A stretch of 14,349 bases of DNA from the NCBI GenBank assembly GCA_905234775.1, contig CAJOJC010000050.1, forward strand, positions 1 through 14,349. Direction: 5' to 3'. Each line of letters opens with the position of its first letter. Within the stretch, counting starts at the first letter, position 1. The position numbers were made by a program, and so were the translations under genes. Below the pieces are notes generated by a model that saw only the letters and a list, made by a program, of their open reading frames with translations, was not told where the DNA came from and did not search any database. Shown here piece after piece: positions 1 to 7,800 of this stretch. This stretch comes from an uncultured Bacteroidales bacterium (GTDB lineage Bacteria; Bacteroidota; Bacteroidia; Bacteroidales; UBA932).

Positions 1-47
1 TACGCGGTGTCCCGATCGAATACCCACTACCGGCTCCCACTAACGCT

Positions 48-61
48 GGAATATATATTCC
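48..61. repeat. Perfect 14-bp AT-cored palindrome
   Basis: GGAATATATATTCC is a perfect palindrome. It lies inside a wider interrupted inverted repeat, GCTGG (45-49) with CCAGC (67-71). It could be a dimeric-protein binding site or simply a chance palindrome. No gene is visible next to it within the window. Confidence 0.4.
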
Positions 62-142
62 CCCTGCCAGCTCGCTCCCCGCGCAGGGTAGGACCTTCTT
101 TACGCAGTACCGCTTCACTCGCGGCGTCAGAAACAATCGGGG

Positions 143-227
143 ACGATTTTTTCGAAGGGTTGAAAGAGGTCGCGAGCGACCTCAGGAACTGACTTCGACA
201 AAATCGTACCAACCTTTTAACCCTTCG
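143..227. repeat. Nested inverted repeats able to form a two-tier hairpin
   Basis: ACGATTTTTTCGAAG (143-157) pairs with CTTCGACAAAATCGT (193-207) at 14 of 15 positions. Inside this lies GAGGTCGC-GA-GCGACCTC (166-183), another perfect inverted repeat. A competing pairing uses CGAAGGGTT (153-161) with AACCCTTCG (219-227) and extends imperfectly inward. The two outer pairings share bases 153-157, so they are mutually exclusive. This could be an RNA structure, a mobile-element end or a protein-binding region; the sequence does not decide between these. Confidence 0.5.
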
Positions 228-303
228 CGCTTCCACTCCCGCGCTGGCGCAGCCAAGGTCGGCCCTCGGCGCCAAAAATGCCAAAATCGGCGCCGGAAGG
301 TGG

Positions 304-347
304 AAAAAGAATGCGGTTTCCCTGCGAAAATAAAGCAGGGTAACCGC
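304..347 (-). terminator. Intrinsic terminator hairpin, distal copy
   Basis: GCGGTTTCCCTGC (313-325) and GCAGGGTAACCGC (335-347) form a 13-bp stem with one mismatch around a 9-nt A-rich loop. On the minus strand the stem is followed by ATTC and five T residues (308-304), as expected of a rho-independent terminator for the leftward operon. On the plus strand it is followed by A residues, so termination in that direction is not expected. It is the second of two similar hairpins. Confidence 0.6.
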
Positions 348-398
348 AAAAACAGCCGAAAATGCGGTTTCTCTGCGAAAAGAAAGCAGAGAAACCGC
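313..398. repeat. Tandem hairpin repeat, 51-bp spacing, two copies
   Basis: The two 35-nt units at 313-347 and 364-398 are direct repeats of each other with the same stem length and 9-nt loop length, starting 51 bp apart. The sequence differences are concentrated in one loop base, one compensated stem pair and one stem mismatch. This suggests a duplicated element kept under structural constraint. I could not match it to a named repeat family. Confidence 0.7.
359..398 (-). terminator. Intrinsic terminator hairpin, proximal copy
   Basis: GCGGTTTCTCTGC (364-376) and GCAGAGAAACCGC (386-398) form a perfect 13-bp stem around the 9-nt loop GAAAAGAAA. On the minus strand the stem is followed by ATTTTC. 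It lies 55 bases past the GH26 stop codon and is the first strong terminator that a transcript of the PUL would meet. Compared with the other copy, the inner stem differs by a C-G versus T-A pair change that keeps pairing. Confidence 0.65.
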
Positions 399-407
399 AC
401 TAAACGG

Positions 408-441
408 GCGGAAATACCGCAATTACTAGCGGGATGACCGC
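408..441. repeat. Two short GCGG-N5-CCGC palindromes 21 bp apart
   Basis: GCGG-AAATA-CCGC (408-420) and GCGG-GATGA-CCGC (429-441) share the GCGG/CCGC ends of the larger hairpins at 313-398 and lie just past the GH26 stop codon. Four bp of stem with a 5-nt loop is weak alone. They may be eroded copies of the larger unit or chance. Confidence 0.35.
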
Positions 442-452
442 AACAGAGAGTA

Positions 453-1664
453 CTATTCTACCGTGATCCCTTCGGCCATCGTGTACATGTCCGGCAGGTC
501 ATTACAGAAGAAGGTGTTCTTCTGGCGGTACATGCTTACGAAATCTGCAGCTGAAGGATGTCCCGGGTAGACTGAGAAGTAGTGTGTGTCGCTCTCGTTC
601 GTTCCTACGTACTTATTACGCCAGGTAACGAGAAGACTTACTTTGCGCCCTGTCATGGGGGCGTGGATATTCTCTGTCCAGTAGGTGGCTTTGGTGAAAG
701 CCTCTACGCCGGTCTCGGTAACTCCGCAGGGCTTTTTCTTGTCGGCGGAGATGCGGGCCAGGGTCTTCAGGTTCGAGGTGAAGACCGCGTTGTTGATACC
801 CTGATAGCAGTCCATTCCGAGGAAATCCACCCATTCGTCTCCGGGCCAGCGTCCGAGATACTCGTCTTCGCTCTGCTGGCTGTCAATCTGGGGCGAAATT
901 GCGTAGATTGCGTTGTGGACGCCCTTGGTGTCGCGAAGATACTTCACGGTCCACTGCCACAGATCCTTGAATTCCTGCTCGGTGGTACACTGGGCGCCCC
1001 ACCAGCTCCAGGTGTGGTTGTGTTCGTGGTAAGGGCGGAGAATGACGGGAATAGTCTTGCCGTCAGTGCCTTTCAAATCCTTCAGGATATCTGCAAGGCG
1101 GTCCATCCACTGCTTGTATGTAGTCTGGACCGAGCTGTCGTCCGTAAGGATCTGCTTCACTACAGTCTTGTCTGTATTGTCCCAGGCTCCGCCGATCTTG
1201 TTGTGGTCGGCGCCGGCCTTATTGTAGGTGGCCGGGTTGTCGAGGTGGAGGCAGACGATGGTTACCATTCCGAGGTCATAGGCCTGCTTTACGCTCCTGA
1301 GTTTGTAGCCGTTGGTGGTGGGGTCGTTGGCATAACGATCGTCGATCAGTTCAGCGAAATCGATGCCGAGGACGGCGGGGTAGTCGCCGCAGACTTCTTT
1401 AGTGTCTGAGCGGCCTTCGGTTCCGAGCCAGTAGCGGCCACACCAGAGGTCGTCGTGGTGGCCGAACATGAAGCCTTCCTCCTTGATGGTCCAGAGGTGG
1501 GAATACAGCGCGCGAGTCTCGAGCGTTGCGTTGGGATCGGCCAGAGTCAGCTTGTCCGCATCGCCTCCGGTATAGTCGTGCTCATCCTTTCCGGGGAGTT
1601 CGACGTAGGTGCAGCCGGCAAAGAGGGCCGCGCCAAGTATGATGCTTATTATTCTGCTTTTCAT
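453..1664 (-). CDS. GH26 endo-beta-1,4-mannanase, surface lipoprotein
   Basis: A predicted endo-acting beta-mannanase of glycoside hydrolase family 26 that hydrolyses beta-1,4-mannosidic bonds in mannan, glucomannan or galactomannan, probably at the outer cell surface. The 403-residue protein begins with a lipoprotein signal and lipobox LFAGC (Cys18). GH26 landmarks are visible in order: FGHHDD near residue 67, HLDNP near 140, RPYHEHN with the expected acid/base Glu214, WSWWG just after it (substrate-binding aromatics), WPGDEWVDFLGMDCYQ near 273-288, and TETG with the expected nucleophile Glu317. Length is normal for a single-domain family member. Its ATG overlaps the stop of the upstream gene by one base (TAATG), so translation is probably coupled. 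It is the last gene of the operon and is followed by hairpin terminators. The family is secure; the exact substrate is inferred. Confidence 0.93.
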   Translation of the reverse strand: MKSRIISIILGAALFAGCTYVELPGKDEHDYTGGDADKLTLADPNATLETRALYSHLWTIKEEGFMFGHHDDLWCGRYWLGTEGRSDTKEVCGDYPAVLGIDFAELIDDRYANDPTTNGYKLRSVKQAYDLGMVTIVCLHLDNPATYNKAGADHNKIGGAWDNTDKTVVKQILTDDSSVQTTYKQWMDRLADILKDLKGTDGKTIPVILRPYHEHNHTWSWWGAQCTTEQEFKDLWQWTVKYLRDTKGVHNAIYAISPQIDSQQSEDEYLGRWPGDEWVDFLGMDCYQGINNAVFTSNLKTLARISADKKKPCGVTETGVEAFTKATYWTENIHAPMTGRKVSLLVTWRNKYVGTNESDTHYFSVYPGHPSAADFVSMYRQKNTFFCNDLPDMYTMAEGITVE

Positions 1665-3364
1665 TACTGTTTCTGGAAAATCATTACGTAATAATAAGGA
1701 TTGAAGAGGAAACGGTCGATATCCTTGTACTGCATTCCGACCGGATCGTAAGTGAGCTCAGTCCCGCTGTAGGCGGTCATTTGGAAACCGATGGCGATAC
1801 ATCCGGTGGGAACTGTCACGCTTTCCTGCCTGCCGGGAGTGTCGTGGCTGTCTACATACTGTGTTCCGGGACCGAGGACCATTCCGTAGACGGTCTTGTT
1901 GTCTGCGGTGATGGTAATGATCATCGTCTCCGCATTGAGAGAGAAAGTACTCTCGCCGTGGGGAAGGATACCGTAGTTGTAGGACAGGTCGTAGGTGATG
2001 CCGCCGTAGTTGTTGTTATTGTCGAGATAGACATAATCCCAATACTGTCCGTCGGCGCCGGGACCGTAGTTGAGGGTTCCGGAGGTGCCGTTGATTGTGA
2101 TAGTGAGGATATTGTCCAGTTCCTTGTTGGCGTTGCTGGTTCCGGAAGTATTGTAACCTGTCCAGTCCCAGGGCTTGTCCGTTACCTTTACGAAACCGGT
2201 TGCGTATGAACCGCCGTAGAGGTAGAGCGAATTGACCTTGTAGTCACCTGCAAAAGCTGAGAAGTCGGTAGAAGGACCGGGATCGGTGCCGGGATCAGTT
2301 CCGGGATCAGTTCCAGGGTCTGTGCCGGGATCGGTACCCGGGTCAGGCTCGGGAACGTTGATCTCGCCTTCGTCTCCGATAACCTTCGAGGCGGCGGGAA
2401 TTTCGGCGACCTTGCTTACCATCAGGAAGCAGTAGCGGGCTGCGACTCCGAATTTCTGGTAATCTGTGTAGAGCAGACTATCATCCCAGGTATAATCGCC
2501 CGCAATCGCGAATCCGAACGCCAGATCAGGGATGTTGAACGACTTGTTGTGTGTCACGCTTACATCGACCGTTCCGGAGAAGATTCCGCAGGTTGTCTGC
2601 CTTCCGTCGGAGGCGGTGAAGGTGATCGTATTGTTGGTGTAGTCACGCTTCCACTTGCTCTCGCCGATGGGGATCACGCGGTAGTATTTGTGGACGTCGG
2701 AGACTATTCCCGCATCGGTCTTGTAGATGATGCAATTCCAGTGTTTTCCGTCGGCGCCGCCGTAGTTGATGCATGTGCCTTCGGTACTGCCGTCGTCATT
2801 GATGTCGGTCATCGTGATTTCGAGATAGTTGTCGTAGTTGGCGGCAGGGCCATATCCGTTGGTATCCCAGCACCACGGCCGCTCTTCCGGCGCACCCATT
2901 CCCATCGTGCCCCAGCCCCAGCCGTCGTCGGCACCGAGGCCGCCGATGAGCATCGAGCCGGTGATGGCGTAGCAGCCGGCGAAATCTTCGGCAAACGGAG
3001 TCATTACTATTTCGTAGACACGGGTTTGACCGGACTGAGCGGTAACGCTGATCGTGGGTTTAGCTTGAGTGAGGTCCATCGTGTCGCCCCTCTTGGCTGA
3101 GGCGGTCGCTCCGTAGGCAATCACGAAGGAACTTATCTCGACGGCCTTGAGGTCGTCTATATAGTCGACGGCAAGTTTCACCTCGACAAGTCCGGTAGAG
3201 TCGTCGAATGCGGTGATGACGGCATCGCCGATCTGATGCTCGAATGCGAGGGAAACTATGTTCCTCTCCTGGAAAACGTAGCTGGCGAGTTCCTGGTCTC
3301 CGGGATTACAGGAGAAGAGGAGCGCCGCTGCGGCCAGAATCGCAATAAGTATATTCCTTTTCAT
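1664..3364 (-). CDS. SusE-position surface glycan-binding lipoprotein with duplicated domain
   Basis: Probable surface glycan-binding lipoprotein of the PUL, 566 residues from the chosen start. The frame is open to 3400, but the ATG at 3364 begins a proper lipoprotein signal (MKRN, hydrophobic run, LLFSC with Cys19) 4 bases past the susD stop, so I prefer it. Residues about 25-125 resemble DUF5018-like Ig/cadherin-type domains. Residues about 128-320 and 368-566 are copies of one another: both open with FAG(C/D)Y, have PW-x-W, then a G-ADG-x-x-W motif, then a P-x-GES motif, and end with a GF-x-x-A segment and an aromatic-rich strand. A flexible linker of repeated PGTD units (about 338-366) joins them. 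Exposed Trp and Tyr could bind mannan. The carbohydrate-binding role is inferred from position between susD and GH26; I do not recognise the duplicated domain by name. Confidence 0.8.
   Translation of the reverse strand: MKRNILIAILAAAALLFSCNPGDQELASYVFQERNIVSLAFEHQIGDAVITAFDDSTGLVEVKLAVDYIDDLKAVEISSFVIAYGATASAKRGDTMDLTQAKPTISVTAQSGQTRVYEIVMTPFAEDFAGCYAITGSMLIGGLGADDGWGWGTMGMGAPEERPWCWDTNGYGPAANYDNYLEITMTDINDDGSTEGTCINYGGADGKHWNCIIYKTDAGIVSDVHKYYRVIPIGESKWKRDYTNNTITFTASDGRQTTCGIFSGTVDVSVTHNKSFNIPDLAFGFAIAGDYTWDDSLLYTDYQKFGVAARYCFLMVSKVAEIPAASKVIGDEGEINVPEPDPGTDPGTDPGTDPGTDPGTDPGPSTDFSAFAGDYKVNSLYLYGGSYATGFVKVTDKPWDWTGYNTSGTSNANKELDNILTITINGTSGTLNYGPGADGQYWDYVYLDNNNNYGGITYDLSYNYGILPHGESTFSLNAETMIITITADNKTVYGMVLGPGTQYVDSHDTPGRQESVTVPTGCIAIGFQMTAYSGTELTYDPVGMQYKDIDRFLFNPYYYVMIFQKQ
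2277..2348 (-). repeat. 12-bp tandem repeat encoding a PGTD linker
   Basis: About six copies of a 12-bp unit (CCGGGATCGGTG and variants, plus strand) encode Pro-Gly-Thr-Asp units on the minus strand. The unit is a multiple of three, so copy number can change by slippage without a frameshift, altering the spacing between the two duplicated domains of the lipoprotein. Confidence 0.85.
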
Positions 3365-3368
3365 AATG

Positions 3369-4889
3369 CTATTCGATGTAAGGGTTAAGATCGGTCTCAA
3401 GCGAAGGAATAGGGTAGAAGACGAGGTCTTCAGCCGTCAGTCCCTGCTCCCTGGCCGCCGTGATGTCGGTGTGGAGTTTGTTGAGCCTACGAAGGTCGTA
3501 GCAGTACTTACCCTCGAATGCGAGCTCGTAGTTGCGTTCCTTGCGGACTGCGTCTCTGAATTGACCGGTGCTCATTCCGGGGGTGAGGTCTGCGAGGCCC
3601 GCCCTGTTTCTGATCGCGTTTACCAGCGCATAGGCTTTGGCAGTGGGGCCTGCAGCCTCGGCGTAGGTGAGAGCAACCTCGGAGTAGCGGATGAGGAAAG
3701 GCTTGGTAGAAGTCTTGTCCCCGACGAATTCCGGATCGATGAACTTTCTGCAGAACGGGTAGGAAAGCTTGCCGGGATAGGAGGCCGCAACGGCTCCGGT
3801 GGCATCGTAGACGGTGTTGCAGAAGAGCCAGTCGTGGCGAAGGTCTCCGAGAGGGAAGCTGTTGTAGAAAGTAGCGTCCGTACCGTATTCGCTCCAGCCG
3901 TCGTGGGTGGGGATCATCACTCCGGTGTCTCCCTGCTTGAGGTAAACTGTACCTCCGGCGATGTACGGGATATACATCTTCGAGATCTTGGAATACTGTC
4001 CTTCGCTGACACCCGTGCGGTCCATGCTCATGATGAAGATGTGCTCGGGGCCGGTGGGTTTATTGACGTCGTAGATGTCCATCAAGTTCGGATCGAGGCC
4101 GTAGGTAGTCTGGGCGGGATCGTCCACTACATGGCCCGCATACTCGATGGCCTTGCCATAGTAATCGTCTACGTTGAAGACCATGTCTGCATACTGAGGT
4201 ACGCCGTTCTCCTTGGCGGAGGCAAGATAAAGGTAGCTGATTGCCGCAAGGGAGTAGGCCGCGATTTTATCGGTACGGCCGGTAACGGGAACCGAGTACA
4301 CGCCGGTGAGTTCGATTGCTTTGTCGAGGTCAGAGAAAATCTGATCCCAGACTTCGTCGAGCGTTTTAGCTGCGCCGACGGTAGCTTCTTCGAGCTTGCG
4401 TACGGGCTTGAGGTGCATGGGCACCCGTCCGAAGTTCCTTGCGAGGTTGAAGTAAGAGTAAGCCCTCATGAAGTAAGCTTCTCCGACATACTGGTTCTTG
4501 ATGTTTTCATCGAGATCCTTCATCGCTCCTACGTTCTCAATTACAGAGTTGGCTCTGTTGATGGTAATGTAGGAGTAGTGGTAGAAGTTATAGAGGGTAG
4601 TGTTAGTCTTGAAGGTCGCCGACTTCCAGCTGTCGAGCTCCTTGGTCGATGTTTTTGCGTCGCCCTTCGGGAACATGACGTCTGTGTTCATGTCGCCGAG
4701 GAAGACGATGGCTCGGGAGTACTCGATATAGTTGATGGCGTCGTAGATATAGTTGGTGGCCGCGAGGGCGTCGGCGTCGGTCTTGTAGAAGTTGGCCTCC
4801 GAATAGAATCCGCAGGGATATTCGTCCAGAGAGCAGGCGCATACTGTAAGTGATGCGAGCGCTGCGAGTATAATGTTACGTGTTTTCAT
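3369..4889 (-). CDS. susD: SusD/RagB-family nutrient-binding outer-membrane lipoprotein
   Basis: SusD homologue, the lid and glycan-binding partner of the SusC transporter on the outer membrane. It has 506 residues, usual for the family. The N-terminus is a lipoprotein signal with Cys19 (VCAC) followed by SLDE, an acidic stretch like the surface-export signal of Bacteroidetes lipoproteins. The typical TPR-helix motif GEAYFMRAYSYFNLARNFG lies at 136-154 and is followed by RVPM. The C-terminal RagB/SusD motif RKERNYELAFEGKYCYDLRR is at 449-468, and the protein ends with LNPYIE, resembling the usual NP-rich ending. It starts 6 bases after the susC stop with a weak GAAAG ribosome site. The family is certain; the ligand, probably a beta-mannan oligosaccharide, is inferred from the flanking GH26. 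Confidence 0.96.
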   Translation of the reverse strand: MKTRNIILAALASLTVCACSLDEYPCGFYSEANFYKTDADALAATNYIYDAINYIEYSRAIVFLGDMNTDVMFPKGDAKTSTKELDSWKSATFKTNTTLYNFYHYSYITINRANSVIENVGAMKDLDENIKNQYVGEAYFMRAYSYFNLARNFGRVPMHLKPVRKLEEATVGAAKTLDEVWDQIFSDLDKAIELTGVYSVPVTGRTDKIAAYSLAAISYLYLASAKENGVPQYADMVFNVDDYYGKAIEYAGHVVDDPAQTTYGLDPNLMDIYDVNKPTGPEHIFIMSMDRTGVSEGQYSKISKMYIPYIAGGTVYLKQGDTGVMIPTHDGWSEYGTDATFYNSFPLGDLRHDWLFCNTVYDATGAVAASYPGKLSYPFCRKFIDPEFVGDKTSTKPFLIRYSEVALTYAEAAGPTAKAYALVNAIRNRAGLADLTPGMSTGQFRDAVRKERNYELAFEGKYCYDLRRLNKLHTDITAAREQGLTAEDLVFYPIPSLETDLNPYIE

Positions 4890-4895
4890 CGCTTT

Positions 4896-7800
4896 CTAGA
4901 AATTGAAGTCAAGACCGAATGTCAATTTGCGAAGGCGGGGGTAACCGCCGCTGTAGAGTCCAAGTGCGCTGACTTCAGGATCGTAGCCTGTGAACTTGGT
5001 GAAAGTGAAGAGATTGTCGCCGGACAGATATATTCTAAGAGTCCGCCCGTAGTCCTTCTTCGAGAGAGGAATCTTGTAGCCGATTGTGCAGGTCTGGATT
5101 CTGACGAAGGATCCGTCTTCGATCCACCAGCTCGAGAACTTGGTCTGACGGGTGTCGCTCAGTTTCGGATACTTGTTGGAATGGTTGTCAGGGGTCCAGC
5201 GGAGAGGCATGTTGTTCGGCTGGTCGAAGCGTTTGGTGTTGATTACGTCGTTACCGAACACTCCGTTGAAGAAGATGCTTGCGTCCAGGTTCTTCCAGCT
5301 CATGTTGAGCGATAGGGAAGCGAGGAAGTCGGGGTTCGGGTCGCCGATTATGCATCGGTCATCTTCGTTGACGGTGTCGAGCATGTCGGCGTTGTAGATG
5401 TCCACATACTTGAACTCACCGGGCTGGGCGTCGTCGCCGCTGAGGCCGGCTCCAAGACCCTCGGCGAGGCTCTGGATGATGCCATCTGTCACATAACCAT
5501 AGAATACGTACATCGGGTAGCCAACAGCGAGGATGTTGGTAAAGCCGCGGTACTGCTCCGAGGAGTTTCCGTAGAACTCATACTGCATTCCGGTGCGGAC
5601 ATCGGTGTTGAGGCCGGCTTCTACCGAATTACCGAGGCTTACGACTTTGTTGCGGTTCTTTGAGAAGATGAAGGTTCCGCCTACGTTCCAGTCGCGGTCA
5701 CGGTAGATGATGCCGTCGATGGTCAGCTCGATACCCCTGTTGAGGATTTCGCCGTCGTTGACCCACATCTTGTCGTAGCCCGATGAAGGAGCGATATTGC
5801 GCTGGCGAAGCAGGTCGGAGGTGTGTTTCCAGTACCAGTCGAAGGTTACGTTGAGGCGGTTGTCATAGAACGATCCGTCTACTCCGAGGTCGAGCTGGGA
5901 GGTAGTCTCCCACTTGAGACCCGTGTTGGGGATGCCGCTCCATACCGCGTAAATTCCGCCGTCACCGGTGGTTCCGGACTGGTAGCCAGGACCGATTGCG
6001 GTAGTCCATGCTCCGTCGTAGTAGTATTTATGCTGACCGTAGCGGCTTAGGGTCTGGTAAGCGGAGATACCCTGGTTACCGGAGATACCGTACGAGGCCC
6101 TGACCTTCAGAAGGTCGATCTGGGAAACGTCCTTGAGGAAATCCTCTTCGTTGATCTTCCAGCTGAGGGCTCCGGAAGGGAAGAACGCCCATTTGTTGTC
6201 CGCTCCGAACTTCGAGGAGCCGTCGGCACGGGCAGTGAAGGTGGCGAGATACTTCCCGGCAAAGGTATAGTTGAGTCGGAGAAGGCCGGAGATAAGCTTT
6301 GTCTGATAAAGGCTGTTCGAAATCTGATACTTCTCCGGATCTCCTGCGGCCAGGTTTTCGTTGGCGAGCGATTCGTTGACGAATCCTACGCCGGCAAGCC
6401 CGCTGCTGCGGGAAAGGTAGTCTTCATAGGAGTAACCGGCCATCGCAGTAACGTGGTGGAGGCCAAACTCTTTGTCGAGGGTCGCGTAGGTCTCGACTAC
6501 GAGGTTGTCGTCCATCCAGTTTTCAATCGCGCCGTAACCGTTGTTGAAAACACCCCTTTCAGTGTACTTCTTGGGGAAGTAGTAATCTGAAATAGTCTCA
6601 CCGTGTTTGTAGTTGACCTGACCGGTGATGTTCAGCCAATCGAACGGACGCCAGTCGGCGGCCATGTACGAGATTACGTTGAGTCCGGTCTTGTCCTGCT
6701 TGCGGAACTGGGTCAGGGCGAGGGGATGGTAGTAATCCTGGACACTGTACTGCCAGAAGTTGCCTTCGTCGTCGTAAACAGGGAAGATGGGGTTACGGTT
6801 ATAGGAAAGATAGCCGTTGTTGTGGCGCTTGTTGGTGGTGATGTTGGCGCTGGCCTTCATCCTGAAGTTGTCGTAGACTTTGTGGTCCACGGCAAAGTTC
6901 GCACCGTATTTGGTGTAGGTGTCCTCAATGTACATACCGTTGTCGCGGTAGTAGTTGGCCGAGGCGGTGAACATGGTCCTGTCGTTGGAACTCTGGACCT
7001 GGACGGTAGTGTTGTCCGAAATCGGGGCCTTGTTGAAGACGATCTCGTCCCATTTTGTGTTGGTAGTCCAGGTGGTCTGCAGTTCGTCGATCGAAGGGTA
7101 GTAAACGCCATTGGCGTTGGTTGCTCCGATGTAGAGCTGGGTGAGACCGGAATTCGCGCGGCTCTCGTTGGAGAGGAGGGCCATCAAAACAGGATCACGC
7201 CAGAGATGGAGGGGCTGAGTAAACTGCGATAGGGTAGTCTGCTGACGTACGCTGATGCGGGTTTTGGTTCCCTGGGCTTTTCTGGTGGTAATCAAGATAA
7301 CGCCGTTTGCACCGCGGGAACCGTAGATAGCCGAGGCTGAAGCGTCTTTGAGAACCTCCATCGAGATGATGTCCTGAGGGTTGATCTGGCTGATAGCGCC
7401 GGCCTCGCCGTAGGGGAATCCGTCGATAACTACCAGAGGCGAGTTCGAACCGTTTAGCGATGAGTTACCGCGGATTCTGACGGTCGAAGAGGCACCCGGG
7501 TCCTGCGAGGCATTTGTTACCTGAACACCGGCTACACGGCCCTGGAGCAGGGCGTCGACCGAGTTCGCGGGGATATCGGTAATCTTTTCTGCCTTCACTG
7601 AGGCGACAGAGCCGGTCAGGTCGCTCTTTTTGACCTGTCCATAGCCCACGACCACCGTCTCTTCGAGAAGAACGCTGTCTTCCTCGAGGACGAAGTCTAT
7701 GACTGCGCGTCCGCCTACCTGTACCGTCTGGCTCTTGTAGCCGAGGATGTCGACCGTCAGGCTCGCTGCTGCCGCAACATTGCGGAGCTCGTAGCGGCCT

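Larger units (their letters stand above)
1..452. other. Non-coding region rich in inverted repeats, downstream of the PUL
   Basis: I see no gene I can support here. Both strands hold open frames (for example minus 422-27), but the minus frame is rich in Arg, Phe and Ser and gets its apparent internal repeat only by reading through the hairpins at 313-398. Neither frame resembles a known domain. What the stretch does hold is a palindrome at 48-61, a nested inverted repeat at 143-227, two copies of TCGGCGCC 21 bp apart (266-273 and 287-294), two 35-nt hairpins spaced 51 bp apart (313-398), and two short GCGG-N5-CCGC palindromes (408-420, 429-441). The right part is best read as the 3' untranslated and terminator region of the GH26 gene. 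The left part is unexplained and could be the edge of a neighbouring element. Confidence 0.6.

Noticed and set aside
27..422. 131-codon minus-strand open frame with an internal FRRETAF repeat
   Set aside because: The protein repeat is produced by the two terminator-like hairpins at 313-398; composition is Arg/Ser-rich, no signal or domain is seen, and a competing plus-strand frame overlaps it.
313..441. CRISPR array or integron attC-like sites
   Set aside because: There are only two near-identical units with no unique spacers of regular length, no cas or integrase genes, and T-tracts on one strand fit terminators better.
3365..3400. Upstream start (3400) for the SusE-position lipoprotein
   Set aside because: It would add 12 residues before the signal peptide and overlap susD; the ATG at 3364 begins a normal lipoprotein signal right after the susD stop.
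3366..4853. 495-codon plus-strand open frame antisense to susD
   Set aside because: It is in exact codon register opposite susD, so it stays open merely because susD avoids TTA, CTA and TCA codons; susD matches its family over the full length and the antisense product resembles nothing.
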